From positions 1 through 39,873 of the forward strand of contig JBKCPL010000041.1 of assembly GCA_046309355.1 (NCBI GenBank): DNA of 39,873 nt, written 5' to 3'. A model generated the notes under the pieces. It had not been told where the DNA came from and searched no databases. It saw only the letters and a program-made list of their open reading frames with translations. Of this stretch, positions 1 to 7,378 are shown in pieces. This stretch comes from CAYSBE01 sp046309355 (GTDB taxonomy: Bacteria > Bacteroidota > Bacteroidia > UKL13-3). The position numbers were made by a program, and so were the translations under genes. The number at the start of each line of letters is the position of its first letter. Position 1 is the first letter of the stretch.

Positions 1-9
1 TGGACAGTC

Positions 10-29
10 ATATAAAAGCTTTATATTTG
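10..29 (+). promoter_or_regulatory. Near-palindrome and -7 box at the start of the small-protein/nucleotidyltransferase pair
   Basis: Positions 10-26 read ATATAAAAG-CTTTATAT, an inverted repeat that is perfect apart from one extra A. It overlaps a perfect Bacteroidota -7 box, TATATTTG, at 22-29. The ATG of the first gene is at 34, only 4 nt after the box, so transcription from it would give a leaderless or almost leaderless message. An autoregulatory operator is plausible for a toxin-antitoxin-like pair, but this is inference from one site. Confidence 0.35.
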
Positions 30-33
30 AATC

Positions 34-216
34 ATGGAGAAGGTTCTAAAAATTACAACCATAAAGGAAGTCGGTTCAGACTTTGCTTATTGGTCGACCA
101 AAAGCCTTACTGAGCGTTTAGAAGCCATTGAGATTCTTAGACAACACTATTTTAGCTTAAAAAAGGATGTTCAGCCAAGACTTCAAAGAGTTTGTCGAAT
201 TATTAATCAAGCATAA
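34..216 (+). CDS. Small conserved partner protein of a nucleotidyltransferase (putative toxin-antitoxin component)
   Basis: This 60-residue protein has the pattern SDFAYW near residue 15, LTERLEAIEILRQ near residue 25, and a basic end with RLQRVCRI. I recognise it as the type of short protein often encoded directly upstream of DUF6036/AbiEii-like nucleotidyltransferases in bacteria and archaea. It has no signal peptide or membrane segment. Its last 50 nt overlap the downstream gene in another frame (167-216), so translation of the two is probably coupled. The function is not established; a toxin-antitoxin relation is inferred from gene pairing alone. The start at 34 fits the family's usual N-terminus and follows a -7 promoter box. 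Confidence 0.65.
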   Translation: MEKVLKITTIKEVGSDFAYWSTKSLTERLEAIEILRQHYFSLKKDVQPRLQRVCRIINQA

Positions 217-604
217 AGCAGAATATCTAATTGTTGGGGGGTATGCTGTTGGTATTCATGGACACCCTCGTTACACTGGAGACTTAGATATTTGGCTGAA
301 TCCGACCAGTGAGAATGCTGAAAAAATTTTAGCGTGTGTTAACGAATTTGGATTTGCCTCATTTGGACTCAAAAAAGAAGATTTTATCAAAGAGGGTAAC
401 ATTGTTCAACTTGGATACCCACCACTAAGAATAGACCTACTTACTCAAATTGACGGGGTTACATTCAACGAATGCTATCAGAATAAAATACAAGTCGAAA
501 TAGATGACATTCGTGTTAATTTTATTGGTTATAAAGACCTTTTAACAAACAAAAAGGAATCCGGTCGGCTCAGAGACTTAGACGATATAAATAATCTTTC
601 GTGA
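167..604 (+). CDS. Minimal nucleotidyltransferase (DUF6036/AbiEii-like), toxin-antitoxin-like
   Basis: This 145-residue protein carries the polymerase-beta-type nucleotidyltransferase signature: GG at 24-25, D39-x-D41 in GDLDIW, and a third acidic residue at D90 in RIDLL. The C-terminal GRLRDLDDINNL matches the family ending K-x-x-GR-x-KD-x-DI-x-x-L. Such proteins transfer NMPs to RNA or protein targets in several toxin-antitoxin systems, but the substrate here is unknown. The gene starts inside the 60-residue gene upstream, a strong sign of a functional pair. A 144-bp inverted-ended repeat begins about 11 nt after its stop, so the pair looks like a mobile cassette. The region is visibly more A+T-rich than the core genes. 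Confidence 0.8.
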   Translation: MFSQDFKEFVELLIKHKAEYLIVGGYAVGIHGHPRYTGDLDIWLNPTSENAEKILACVNEFGFASFGLKKEDFIKEGNIVQLGYPPLRIDLLTQIDGVTFNECYQNKIQVEIDDIRVNFIGYKDLLTNKKESGRLRDLDDINNLS

Positions 605-614
605 AAAATTACAG

Positions 615-766
615 CCTATAACAGAGGTCGTGGCGGCAATTGGCGCTAACGTGCAGTGTTTGGGTATTTCGTTTCCGTAATTTCTTTATCTTAGCTTTAC
701 AATTAAACGTCACGCATCCCGATAGCTTTCTGGAGGCAACATCGCCAGGCCGCGAAACGTTATAGG
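615..766 (+). repeat. Cassette-type repeat, copy A (attC-like or MITE-like)
   Basis: The ends are an 8-bp perfect inverted repeat, CCTATAAC at 615-622 and GTTATAGG at 759-766. Inside these, GCGGCAATTGGCG on the left mirrors CGCCAGGCCGC on the right, so the element can fold into a long hairpin. It shares blocks with two copies at the right edge of the window: TAACAG, AATTGGCG, the half-palindrome ATCCCGATAGC at 716-726, and TCGCCAGGC--GAAACG. A -7-like box TATCTTAG at 687-694 could drive the next gene. It starts about 11 nt after the nucleotidyltransferase stop. It fits neither a classical attC core nor an insertion sequence I recognise. Confidence 0.65.
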
Positions 767-811
767 TATAAGCATACTTGACGACTCAACCGCATAAACA
801 AACACAAAAAA

Positions 812-1414
812 ATGGATGAAATACTAAGACTAACATTGCCAATTTATTTTATTGTTTACTTCGGACTTGCTTTTGTTTTAAAAAGCGTAATTGTTGCAAG
901 ACGAATTGGAAAAAATCCGCTGGTGTTACCAAAAGACGACAGTGCATATGGATTAATCGGACTCTATTTCAAACTGACGCTTTTCGCTATGTTTTTGTAC
1001 GTTTTAGCGTATGCTTATTTCCCGACTTGGTACACCTACTTTTTGCCAATTATTGTACTCGACAAATTAGCGGTTAAATATATCGGGATTGGGCTTTTGA
1101 CAGTTGCACTTGCATGGACAATTATTGCACAAGGTCAAATTAAAAATTCTTGGCGGATAGGTATTGACACCGAAACGAAAACCGAACTAATAACGACAGG
1201 ACTTTTCAGACTTTCAAGAAACCCAATATTTTTTGGGATGATATTAAGTTTGCTTGGGTTATTCTTAACAACACCAAACGCATTGACAGGGCTTTTTCTG
1301 GTTTTAGGCTATGCTCTTATTCAAATTCAAATCAGACTGGAGGAAGAGTTTTTAACCAAAGAACACGGACAAAAGTATGAAGCATACAAACAAAAAGTAA
1401 GACGACTACTCTGA
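812..1414 (+). CDS. Membrane methyltransferase, isoprenylcysteine carboxyl methyltransferase/PEMT family
   Basis: This 200-residue integral membrane protein has about five hydrophobic segments. The C-terminal half carries the ICMT/PEMT SAM-binding pattern: GLFRLSRNP with R136-N137-P138, a hydrophobic hairpin, then the acidic EEE at 177-179 followed by H-G-x-x-Y-x-x-Y near the C-terminus. The family methylates prenylcysteines, phospholipids or small thiols at the membrane; the bacterial substrate cannot be told from sequence. It is preceded by repeat copy A and has the same A+T-rich character as the nucleotidyltransferase gene, so it may belong to the same acquired segment. A -7-like box inside the repeat would give a leader of roughly 110 nt. 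Confidence 0.85.
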   Translation: MDEILRLTLPIYFIVYFGLAFVLKSVIVARRIGKNPLVLPKDDSAYGLIGLYFKLTLFAMFLYVLAYAYFPTWYTYFLPIIVLDKLAVKYIGIGLLTVALAWTIIAQGQIKNSWRIGIDTETKTELITTGLFRLSRNPIFFGMILSLLGLFLTTPNALTGLFLVLGYALIQIQIRLEEEFLTKEHGQKYEAYKQKVRRLL

Positions 1415-1527
1415 CAGCATGCCGCTCATGCCATAGATAACCGTTCAGTCAATGCATGAAAACGACTTCCGTGCGAAAAAAAGCACCGGATGCTGGCTGT
1501 GAGCATTTCACGTGTTATATTGCTGAT

Positions 1528-3696
1528 GTGAAACGATTCATTTGTATCGCCCTGCTTTTTACTTTTTGTACCGTTCGGGCTCAGCAGCCTCGCGTGGCTT
1601 TTGTTTTGAGTGGTGGCGGAGCAAGAGGTTTTGCACATGTGGGTGTTTTGCAAGTACTGGAAGAAATTGGATTTAAACCTGTTATCATTACCGGCACAAG
1701 CATGGGCAGCGTAGTAGGAGGGATGTATGCCATAGGGTACAAAAGCGACACGTTACGAAGAATTATTGAAACAGTTGACTGGAATGATCTGTTCTACGAT
1801 AAAGTAAAGCGTGAGAATCTGAACAGTATAGCACGTGAACGGTACGACCGCTACGTAGTGCGGCTCGATTTTGAAGGTAAAAAAATAGTATCCTACAGCG
1901 GTTTTGTGAAGGGCACTAAAATGCATAACCTTCTTACCAATTTGTGTTTGCCGGTTTCAGGTATTACTGATTTTAGTAAGTTTCCGGTGGCCTTCAGCTG
2001 CATCGGCACCGATATTCAAACAGGTAAAAAGGTATTGCTCAATAAAGGTTCGTTGCCCGATGCTATACGTGCAAGCATGGCTATTCCTTCACTATTAACC
2101 AGTGTAGAACTGGATGGCAAAATACTGGTAGATGGCGGACTTACACAAAACTATCCCATTATTGAAGCCAAAGAAATGGGGGCTGATTACATCATAGGTG
2201 TAGATGTAGGTACCAAATCAACACGCGATGAACTGAGTTCATTTTTAAATATAATGATGGAATCCATGTTTTTACACGGCTATCAGAATTACGAATACGA
2301 AAAGGAATTTTTATCCATTAACATCAGACCGAAACTTGATGGGATTTCGCCACTTGATTTTGATAAAGCCGATTCGATAGTCAAGTTGGGTGAGGCTGCA
2401 GCTCGTGCACAATACGCTGAACTTAAGCAGTTGTATGAGAAAATATATGGCCAAAAACCTGCCAAACAAATCGTGACAGATACCAACGGATTAAATAAAA
2501 GATACCCCGTATCGCATATTCAGTTTGAAGGCCTGCAGCACGTTAATGAAATACAAACCCAATCCGTTGTTCAACGGTTCGAAGGAGAAAAGCTGACATC
2601 GGGCGAAATTCAACGCTTAGTGGATGATTTATACAATACCAATCTTTTTTATGAGCTGCAATACAGTTATCAACCTAATGAACATGAGGGAACGCTGCAT
2701 GTGAAGGTAAAGGAAAATACACGGGGTGAGTTTGATTTTGGCATCAACTATAACTCCTACCATGAGGCCAGCTTATTACTAGGCTTGCAGATTAGGCGTG
2801 CCATTTTCAAAGGTGCTATATTAAAGGCGGATATTCGTTTGTCATCTATGCCCAGGCTGGATGTAAGTTATATTTATCAGTCGCGGTTTAAACCCTCCCT
2901 GAGTATTGATGCTTCTGTCAATAATATTGAGCAAGGCCTGTTTCAAAACGGAAAACGTATAACCACCTCGTACAATGTGTTTAGTTCGCTGTATCTGCGT
3001 AGCCGAATACATATTAGCAATAAACGATTAATAGGCGCAGGATTCGGATTCGAAAGTTTGTCTAACCGAACAGATGCATTTATTGAGCTTGACAAAATAA
3101 AAGAATTGACCAGCACAAACATTGCACATAACATTCATTTGTTCTACAGGGCCGATACACGCGATGATATGTACATTCCAGTACGTGGAAGCAAAACCCT
3201 GATTGATATTTACGTGGCCAATTCAAAATTTATACTCAATCAAACCTGGGTAAACATTTTCTTCAGAACAGAAAAACACATAAAGCTAACTAGCCGTTGG
3301 CACTGGGGCAATTACCTCAATGCGGGCATGAATACCAATCAGCTACAGCCGGGAAAAAATCAGTACATGTTTACCGTAGGCGGTATGCTTGATATGCGTT
3401 TCCGAAATTATATCCCATTTGCCGGTATTGAATTTGGTCAGCTTATGACCAATAACATCTTGCACTTCCGTACTCGTCCCGGTTTCCGTATTTTCCCTAA
3501 CAGCTATATAACAATGCCGTGCGATGTCATGCAAACCTCGGATACATTTATGGATATGAGTAAGTTAAATTTGATATATGCAGGAGGCTTAAGCTACGAA
3601 TACCGAAGCCCATTGGGACCTATACAAGTTAATGTAAGCCGCTCGAATGTAAACAGGAGCTTGAATTTTTTCCTCAATATGGGATTCTGGTTTTAA
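1528..3696 (+). CDS. Patatin-like phospholipase with POTRA domain and outer-membrane barrel (PlpD/type Vd-like)
   Basis: This is an outer-membrane lipase fusion of 722 residues from the GTG at 1528. That start places a signal peptide (MKRFICIALLFTFCTVRAQ) at the N-terminus; an ATG at 1456 would add 24 residues in front of it. The TonB receptor next door also begins GTG-AAA-CG-x-TTC, which supports the choice. The patatin domain has GGGARG at 29-34, nucleophile S58 in GTSMG and D202 in DGG, giving the Ser-Asp dyad. One POTRA-like segment (SHIQFEGL to FYELQYSY, about residues 329-385) precedes a BamA/TamA-type barrel ending in Phe (LNMGFWF). The layout matches bacterial patatin-Omp85 proteins. 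The stop overlaps the stop of the convergent receptor gene by 4 nt. Confidence 0.9.
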   Translation: MKRFICIALLFTFCTVRAQQPRVAFVLSGGGARGFAHVGVLQVLEEIGFKPVIITGTSMGSVVGGMYAIGYKSDTLRRIIETVDWNDLFYDKVKRENLNSIARERYDRYVVRLDFEGKKIVSYSGFVKGTKMHNLLTNLCLPVSGITDFSKFPVAFSCIGTDIQTGKKVLLNKGSLPDAIRASMAIPSLLTSVELDGKILVDGGLTQNYPIIEAKEMGADYIIGVDVGTKSTRDELSSFLNIMMESMFLHGYQNYEYEKEFLSINIRPKLDGISPLDFDKADSIVKLGEAAARAQYAELKQLYEKIYGQKPAKQIVTDTNGLNKRYPVSHIQFEGLQHVNEIQTQSVVQRFEGEKLTSGEIQRLVDDLYNTNLFYELQYSYQPNEHEGTLHVKVKENTRGEFDFGINYNSYHEASLLLGLQIRRAIFKGAILKADIRLSSMPRLDVSYIYQSRFKPSLSIDASVNNIEQGLFQNGKRITTSYNVFSSLYLRSRIHISNKRLIGAGFGFESLSNRTDAFIELDKIKELTSTNIAHNIHLFYRADTRDDMYIPVRGSKTLIDIYVANSKFILNQTWVNIFFRTEKHIKLTSRWHWGNYLNAGMNTNQLQPGKNQYMFTVGGMLDMRFRNYIPFAGIEFGQLMTNNILHFRTRPGFRIFPNSYITMPCDVMQTSDTFMDMSKLNLIYAGGLSYEYRSPLGPIQVNVSRSNVNRSLNFFLNMGFWF

Positions 3697-6164
3697 TAAC
3701 TCACTCTCAGCGTAAGAAAAATAGTTCTTCCGGCACCGCTTATTCCTGAGGCGAATGTCCTGTAATAAGTATCGGTAATATTTTCAATACCTGTAACCAG
3801 TGTCGTTTTTATTCGGTGGTTTGTAAGCCTTATGCTGCTTGCTACATTTAGTGTAAACCAGGCAGGAGTTCCGTTAGCTGTAGCATAGATGAGGTTATCT
3901 TCTCCAAACAGGTTGTAATCGGATAGGCGCTTTGCTCCCTGATAGAGGCTGTAGCAGTCTAGTGTAAATGCACGCCCTGAAAGGATAAAACCGCTACGTC
4001 CGTAAACAGGAGGTATATGATCGAGTGGGTAGGGGATGGTATCTGTTTTTATTCGGCCGTATGTGTAATTCAGTGTGTTGTACACAAAAGCGTTTTTATG
4101 AAGCAGTAACCGCAGTGTGGATGAAAATCCATAGAGGTAAGCCGATTGAGCATTTTGCTGCATTACCACACGGGTATTCTGATTCTGAAATACGACAGAA
4201 TCACTGCCATTCAGTTTTGCAGGCTGTATAGTTAGTGCATCATTTAGTAATGTATACCAGGCGCTGAACTGCCAGTAAATATATCGTTGTGGCTTCAGAG
4301 TAAAACCAACTTCGGCCTGGTGTGTGTATTCACTTTTTAAGTTTGGATTAGGAATAATTACCTGGGTATTGCCTGCTGACTCGAATATTTTTCCTGCGTC
4401 ATCCACGTTAGGAGCCCTGAAACCGGTTGCATAATTCACAAACGTGCGGATGGCATTTGTTGGCTTAAATACCATACCCACATTATACGTTGCTTGTGCA
4501 TTGAACTGATGGAGTTGTGGTGATGTTTCCAAAAATGGGAAAAACGATTTGTCACGGAAAACCGCATGCAGGTATACAGCGCTTAAGCGAATACCTGAAT
4601 TTAAAATCCATTTGTCACTAAGCTCACGGTTTGCGGTGGCATATAATGCATACGTGTGCATTTGACTTCCCCCATCGGGATAACGTGTGCTTTGTGCAGA
4701 AATTTCTCCGGTATTTATATGTATGCGGTTTGCATCGGATGTTACATAGTTATACTGATACTCTATGCCATAGCGCAGTTCATTTTTACCTATCTGCAGC
4801 TGAGCATCGCTATTGATGGCGAATACATTTACCTTTTCGTTTCTATGGGTAAGTAGTGGAGAATTGAATGCGCGGCTATGTCTGCTTTCATGTATGCGCT
4901 GGTACGAAATGCTGGTACGCCATTCGTTATAGAACTGCGTTTTTTTACGTCCGATAAGTTGCACTGCTGCCAATGTGCGTAGTTCGGGGCCATAATACCA
5001 CTCAGCAAATTTAAGTCTTCCGGTTTTCGCATCGATTTCTGTAAGCCTGTCATACCGGGGTACTTCGCTAGTGTTGGAGTAATGTAAATTAAGGCATAGC
5101 TCCCAATGCGAGTTGATGGCATACCGAATTTTTTGCAACAGATCTAGCTGACTGTATCCACTTTGTTTTTGAATGAGGTTGTTTTCGTTCTTAACGATTG
5201 CATCATTTCCGTTTAATCGTGTTTGAAATGAATCACGAATGCCCAGATTGCCCCATGCATTATTTCGCACAGAGCCTTGACGTAAATCATTAAAAACCGA
5301 AAAGCTAACCGCAGTAAGCGATGCTGTTTTTTTACCTGCAACCGAGTACTGGATATGATGTTGCCAGGCTTGTGCTGCTGATTGATATCCGGATGAAGCA
5401 GCAGCGTGATGCTCCACTTTATTGTCTCTACTAAATGATGGCTGAATGGTTGACAGATAAATGACACCGCCCAATGCATCGCTACCGTACATTACAGATC
5501 CGGCACCAAACACCACTTCAACCCGGTCGGTAAGCAGCGGATGCACCCGCAATACATTTTGCAAATGACCACTTCGGTATATCGCATTGTTTAAGCGTAT
5601 GCCATCCACAACCAGTAAAACCCGGTTAGCCTCAAAACCTCTGAGAACAGGACTACCCCCACCCAGCTGGCTTCGTTGAATAAATACCTGTCCGGTTTTC
5701 TCGAGCATATCTGCAGTATTTAACGGATTTAGCCGCTCTATTTCACGCTTAGGCACTACAGAAATGGTTTTAGCTACATCGGAAGATGGTTCTCTGAATT
5801 TACTTGCTGAGATGGTAATTTCATCGATGGTCAGCTGACCGGCTTCCAACGCCACGCAGTATTTTTTTTCCATCAATTGTACAGCAGTGAGTGTAACAGG
5901 TGTATAGCCGTGCGCTGAAATACGGAAAGTAGCATTTTGTTTGATGGTTTCTTCATCAATTGCTGTCACTCCCGACTCATCAGTCAGGTATATAAATCGA
6001 TTTTTACGGTTTTCTGCTTCCCATTCTGCACGTATTTCGGCATGAGGTATCAGGTGCAGGGTGTATGCATCCGTTACGGTAATAGTAAATTGTGCGCACA
6101 CAACGTTTGCACGCGTTATTGAAAGAGCAAGAAGTACAAGACTAATTACAGCGAACCGTTTCAC
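3693..6164 (-). CDS. TonB-dependent outer-membrane receptor (hemoglobin/heme receptor-like)
   Basis: This 823-residue receptor has a GTG start and a signal peptide ending near VVCAQ, then a carboxypeptidase-regulatory-like beta-sandwich (about residues 25-115). The plug domain (about 120-245) includes VLRGFEANRVLLVVDGIRLN, RSGHLQNVL and YGSDALGGVIYLST. A long 22-strand-type barrel follows, ending FLTLRVSY. The plug motif FEANRVLLVVDGIR with a following RSGHLQ resembles Bacteroidota heme/hemoglobin receptors, but the ligand is not proven. It lies 20 bp downstream of the DUF983 gene on the same strand, so it could be read at the end of the cytochrome oxidase cluster; a heme or copper link would then make sense. 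No riboswitch is visible in front of it. Confidence 0.85.
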   Translation of the reverse strand: MKRFAVISLVLLALSITRANVVCAQFTITVTDAYTLHLIPHAEIRAEWEAENRKNRFIYLTDESGVTAIDEETIKQNATFRISAHGYTPVTLTAVQLMEKKYCVALEAGQLTIDEITISASKFREPSSDVAKTISVVPKREIERLNPLNTADMLEKTGQVFIQRSQLGGGSPVLRGFEANRVLLVVDGIRLNNAIYRSGHLQNVLRVHPLLTDRVEVVFGAGSVMYGSDALGGVIYLSTIQPSFSRDNKVEHHAAASSGYQSAAQAWQHHIQYSVAGKKTASLTAVSFSVFNDLRQGSVRNNAWGNLGIRDSFQTRLNGNDAIVKNENNLIQKQSGYSQLDLLQKIRYAINSHWELCLNLHYSNTSEVPRYDRLTEIDAKTGRLKFAEWYYGPELRTLAAVQLIGRKKTQFYNEWRTSISYQRIHESRHSRAFNSPLLTHRNEKVNVFAINSDAQLQIGKNELRYGIEYQYNYVTSDANRIHINTGEISAQSTRYPDGGSQMHTYALYATANRELSDKWILNSGIRLSAVYLHAVFRDKSFFPFLETSPQLHQFNAQATYNVGMVFKPTNAIRTFVNYATGFRAPNVDDAGKIFESAGNTQVIIPNPNLKSEYTHQAEVGFTLKPQRYIYWQFSAWYTLLNDALTIQPAKLNGSDSVVFQNQNTRVVMQQNAQSAYLYGFSSTLRLLLHKNAFVYNTLNYTYGRIKTDTIPYPLDHIPPVYGRSGFILSGRAFTLDCYSLYQGAKRLSDYNLFGEDNLIYATANGTPAWFTLNVASSIRLTNHRIKTTLVTGIENITDTYYRTFASGISGAGRTIFLTLRVSY

Positions 6165-6184
6165 AGGTTCAAGATAAGCCGAAT

Positions 6185-6580
6185 TCAGGATTTTTTAGCC
6201 AGATTTTCATCAAAGCGTACTGGCGAAAAGTAATACAGCATAATGACGCGGGCATAGCGGTAAGTAAAAGGCGATGCCAGTATGAAAGATCCGATAATAC
6301 ACGAGAGGTATACCCAGCTGTCCGGATTTTGGCCTATGAAGTAAACGGCAGCACCTACTACCAACATAATGGCAACGGTTATGGCATAGCTCACATACAT
6401 GGCTCCCCAGTAAAATCCGGGTTCAATTTCATAATTCAGGTGGCACACCTCGCAGTGCGTGTTCATGTGCATGAACTTTTTCCTAAAAGTGCCTGTAGAA
6501 AACATATTACCCGACTGACATTGCGGGCACTTCATATGAAGCAAGGCATTTGATTTGCCATGCCGGTAATGCGTATCCAT
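6185..6580 (-). CDS. DUF983 membrane protein with zinc-ribbon-like N-terminus
   Basis: This is a 131-residue protein from the ATG at 6580 (MDTHYRHGKS), 1 nt after the stop of the upstream gene. Two Cys pairs, CPQC and CEVC, lie in the first 50 residues as expected for the DUF983 zinc-ribbon-like head. Two transmembrane helices follow (about residues 60-80 and 90-110). DUF983 genes are frequent beside cytochrome c oxidase genes in Bacteroidota and Alphaproteobacteria, but their role is unknown; an assembly role is inferred from position. It is the last gene of the oxidase operon unless the TonB receptor is co-transcribed. An upstream start at 6643 would overlap the neighbour and lacks family support. 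Confidence 0.85.
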   Translation of the reverse strand: MDTHYRHGKSNALLHMKCPQCQSGNMFSTGTFRKKFMHMNTHCEVCHLNYEIEPGFYWGAMYVSYAITVAIMLVVGAAVYFIGQNPDSWVYLSCIIGSFILASPFTYRYARVIMLYYFSPVRFDENLAKKS

Positions 6581-6581
6581 A

Positions 6582-6818
6582 TTAACTGGTTTGTACTTTT
6601 TTGCGCTTGTTAATAAACCAAAGACCGCCAAAAACGGCAGCAATCGTATAAGGCAAAGCTAACAGGTAAAGTATTCCGTTATTTAAACCGTTGGCCGCAT
6701 TTGAGCCATTTTCACGAGCGCTTTCTACGGCTGTTTTACACATGGGGCATTGCGCTGAAACATCCGTTACGCATATTGCCAGCACCAGTAAAACGATAAG
6801 TACGGAGTATTTTTTCAT
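6582..6818 (-). CDS. Small CPMC-motif membrane protein of the cytochrome oxidase cluster, function unknown
   Basis: This 78-residue protein has an N-terminal signal or anchor (MKKYSVLIVLLVLAICV) followed at once by SAQCPMCKTAVESA, then a central NGLNNGILYLLALPY helix and a short basic tail. The Cys-Pro-Met-Cys motif would face the periplasm. I know of similar short proteins beside oxidase genes in other Bacteroidota but no assigned function. CPMC-type motifs with Met could bind Cu(I), so copper delivery to the oxidase is a reasonable guess only. The ATG at 6818 is preferred to one at 6887 because it puts the signal peptide at the N-terminus and barely touches the DUF420 gene, which ends at 6821. 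Confidence 0.75.
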   Translation of the reverse strand: MKKYSVLIVLLVLAICVTDVSAQCPMCKTAVESARENGSNAANGLNNGILYLLALPYTIAAVFGGLWFINKRKKVQTS

Positions 6819-6820
6819 GA

Positions 6821-7378
6821 TTAGAATGAATAATAAGGTGAGATCATCAAATACACGATTACACCGGTAACCGTTACATACAGCCATATAGGAAAGGTCC
6901 AGCGTACCAGCTTGCGGTGTTCATTCACACGCATTTGAATACCGTAGTAAAAGGAAAGCAATACAAGAGGCAACACAACAGCTGCCAAAATGATGTGGGA
7001 TATAAGTATTGTTAAATACACAGGCCGAATAGGATTGTCCAAAGGGAACTGTGTTTCATCAGCATAGAAGTGAAACAACACATACGATACCAGGAAAATA
7101 CTGGACAGAACAAACGTAGTAATGTTCAGCTTTTTATGTGTTGCGATATCTTTACGTTTTATAGCAGCTAAGGAGAGTAGCAGCAATACTGAGCACGTTG
7201 CATTGATTATGGCATTAAGTTTTGGCAAAAAGCTAACAAAATCAGGAATAGCATCAGGCCTTGGCAATATTTTACGGTTTAATACGATAACTGCCATGAA
7301 CACTACCACGGATAGTGTCATCACGATTCTAAAATACAATTTATCCGTTGCGTTTGCTTCGTTTTTGGCTGTATTCAT
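6821..7378 (-). CDS. DUF420 membrane protein (CtaM/YozB-like oxidase assembly factor)
   Basis: This 185-residue protein has five predicted transmembrane segments and the DUF420 hallmarks: a LNAIINATCSVLLLLSL helix, the IATHKKLNITTF loop with its conserved His, YVLFHFYADETQF, and HIILAAVVLPLVL. DUF420 includes Bacillus YozB/CtaM, needed for maturation of a heme-copper oxidase, and this gene sits directly downstream of SCO in the same operon, so an assembly role is likely. The start at 7378 overlaps the end of the SCO gene by 38 nt. An internal Met at residue 20 is a less likely alternative because it would remove part of the first helix. Confidence 0.85.
   Translation of the reverse strand: MNTAKNEANATDKLYFRIVMTLSVVVFMAVIVLNRKILPRPDAIPDFVSFLPKLNAIINATCSVLLLLSLAAIKRKDIATHKKLNITTFVLSSIFLVSYVLFHFYADETQFPLDNPIRPVYLTILISHIILAAVVLPLVLLSFYYGIQMRVNEHRKLVRWTFPIWLYVTVTGVIVYLMISPYYSF

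Noticed and set aside
615..766. Calling the repeats classical integron attC sites
   Set aside because: Layout (gene then element, inverted arms) is similar, but the RYYYAAC/GTTRRRY cores do not match, no integrase is in the window, and the arrays face each other at distant sites. Kept as cassette-like repeat only.
1426..1653. 75-codon minus-strand reading frame before the patatin gene
   Set aside because: Overlaps the signal peptide and patatin core on the other strand; no recognisable pattern.
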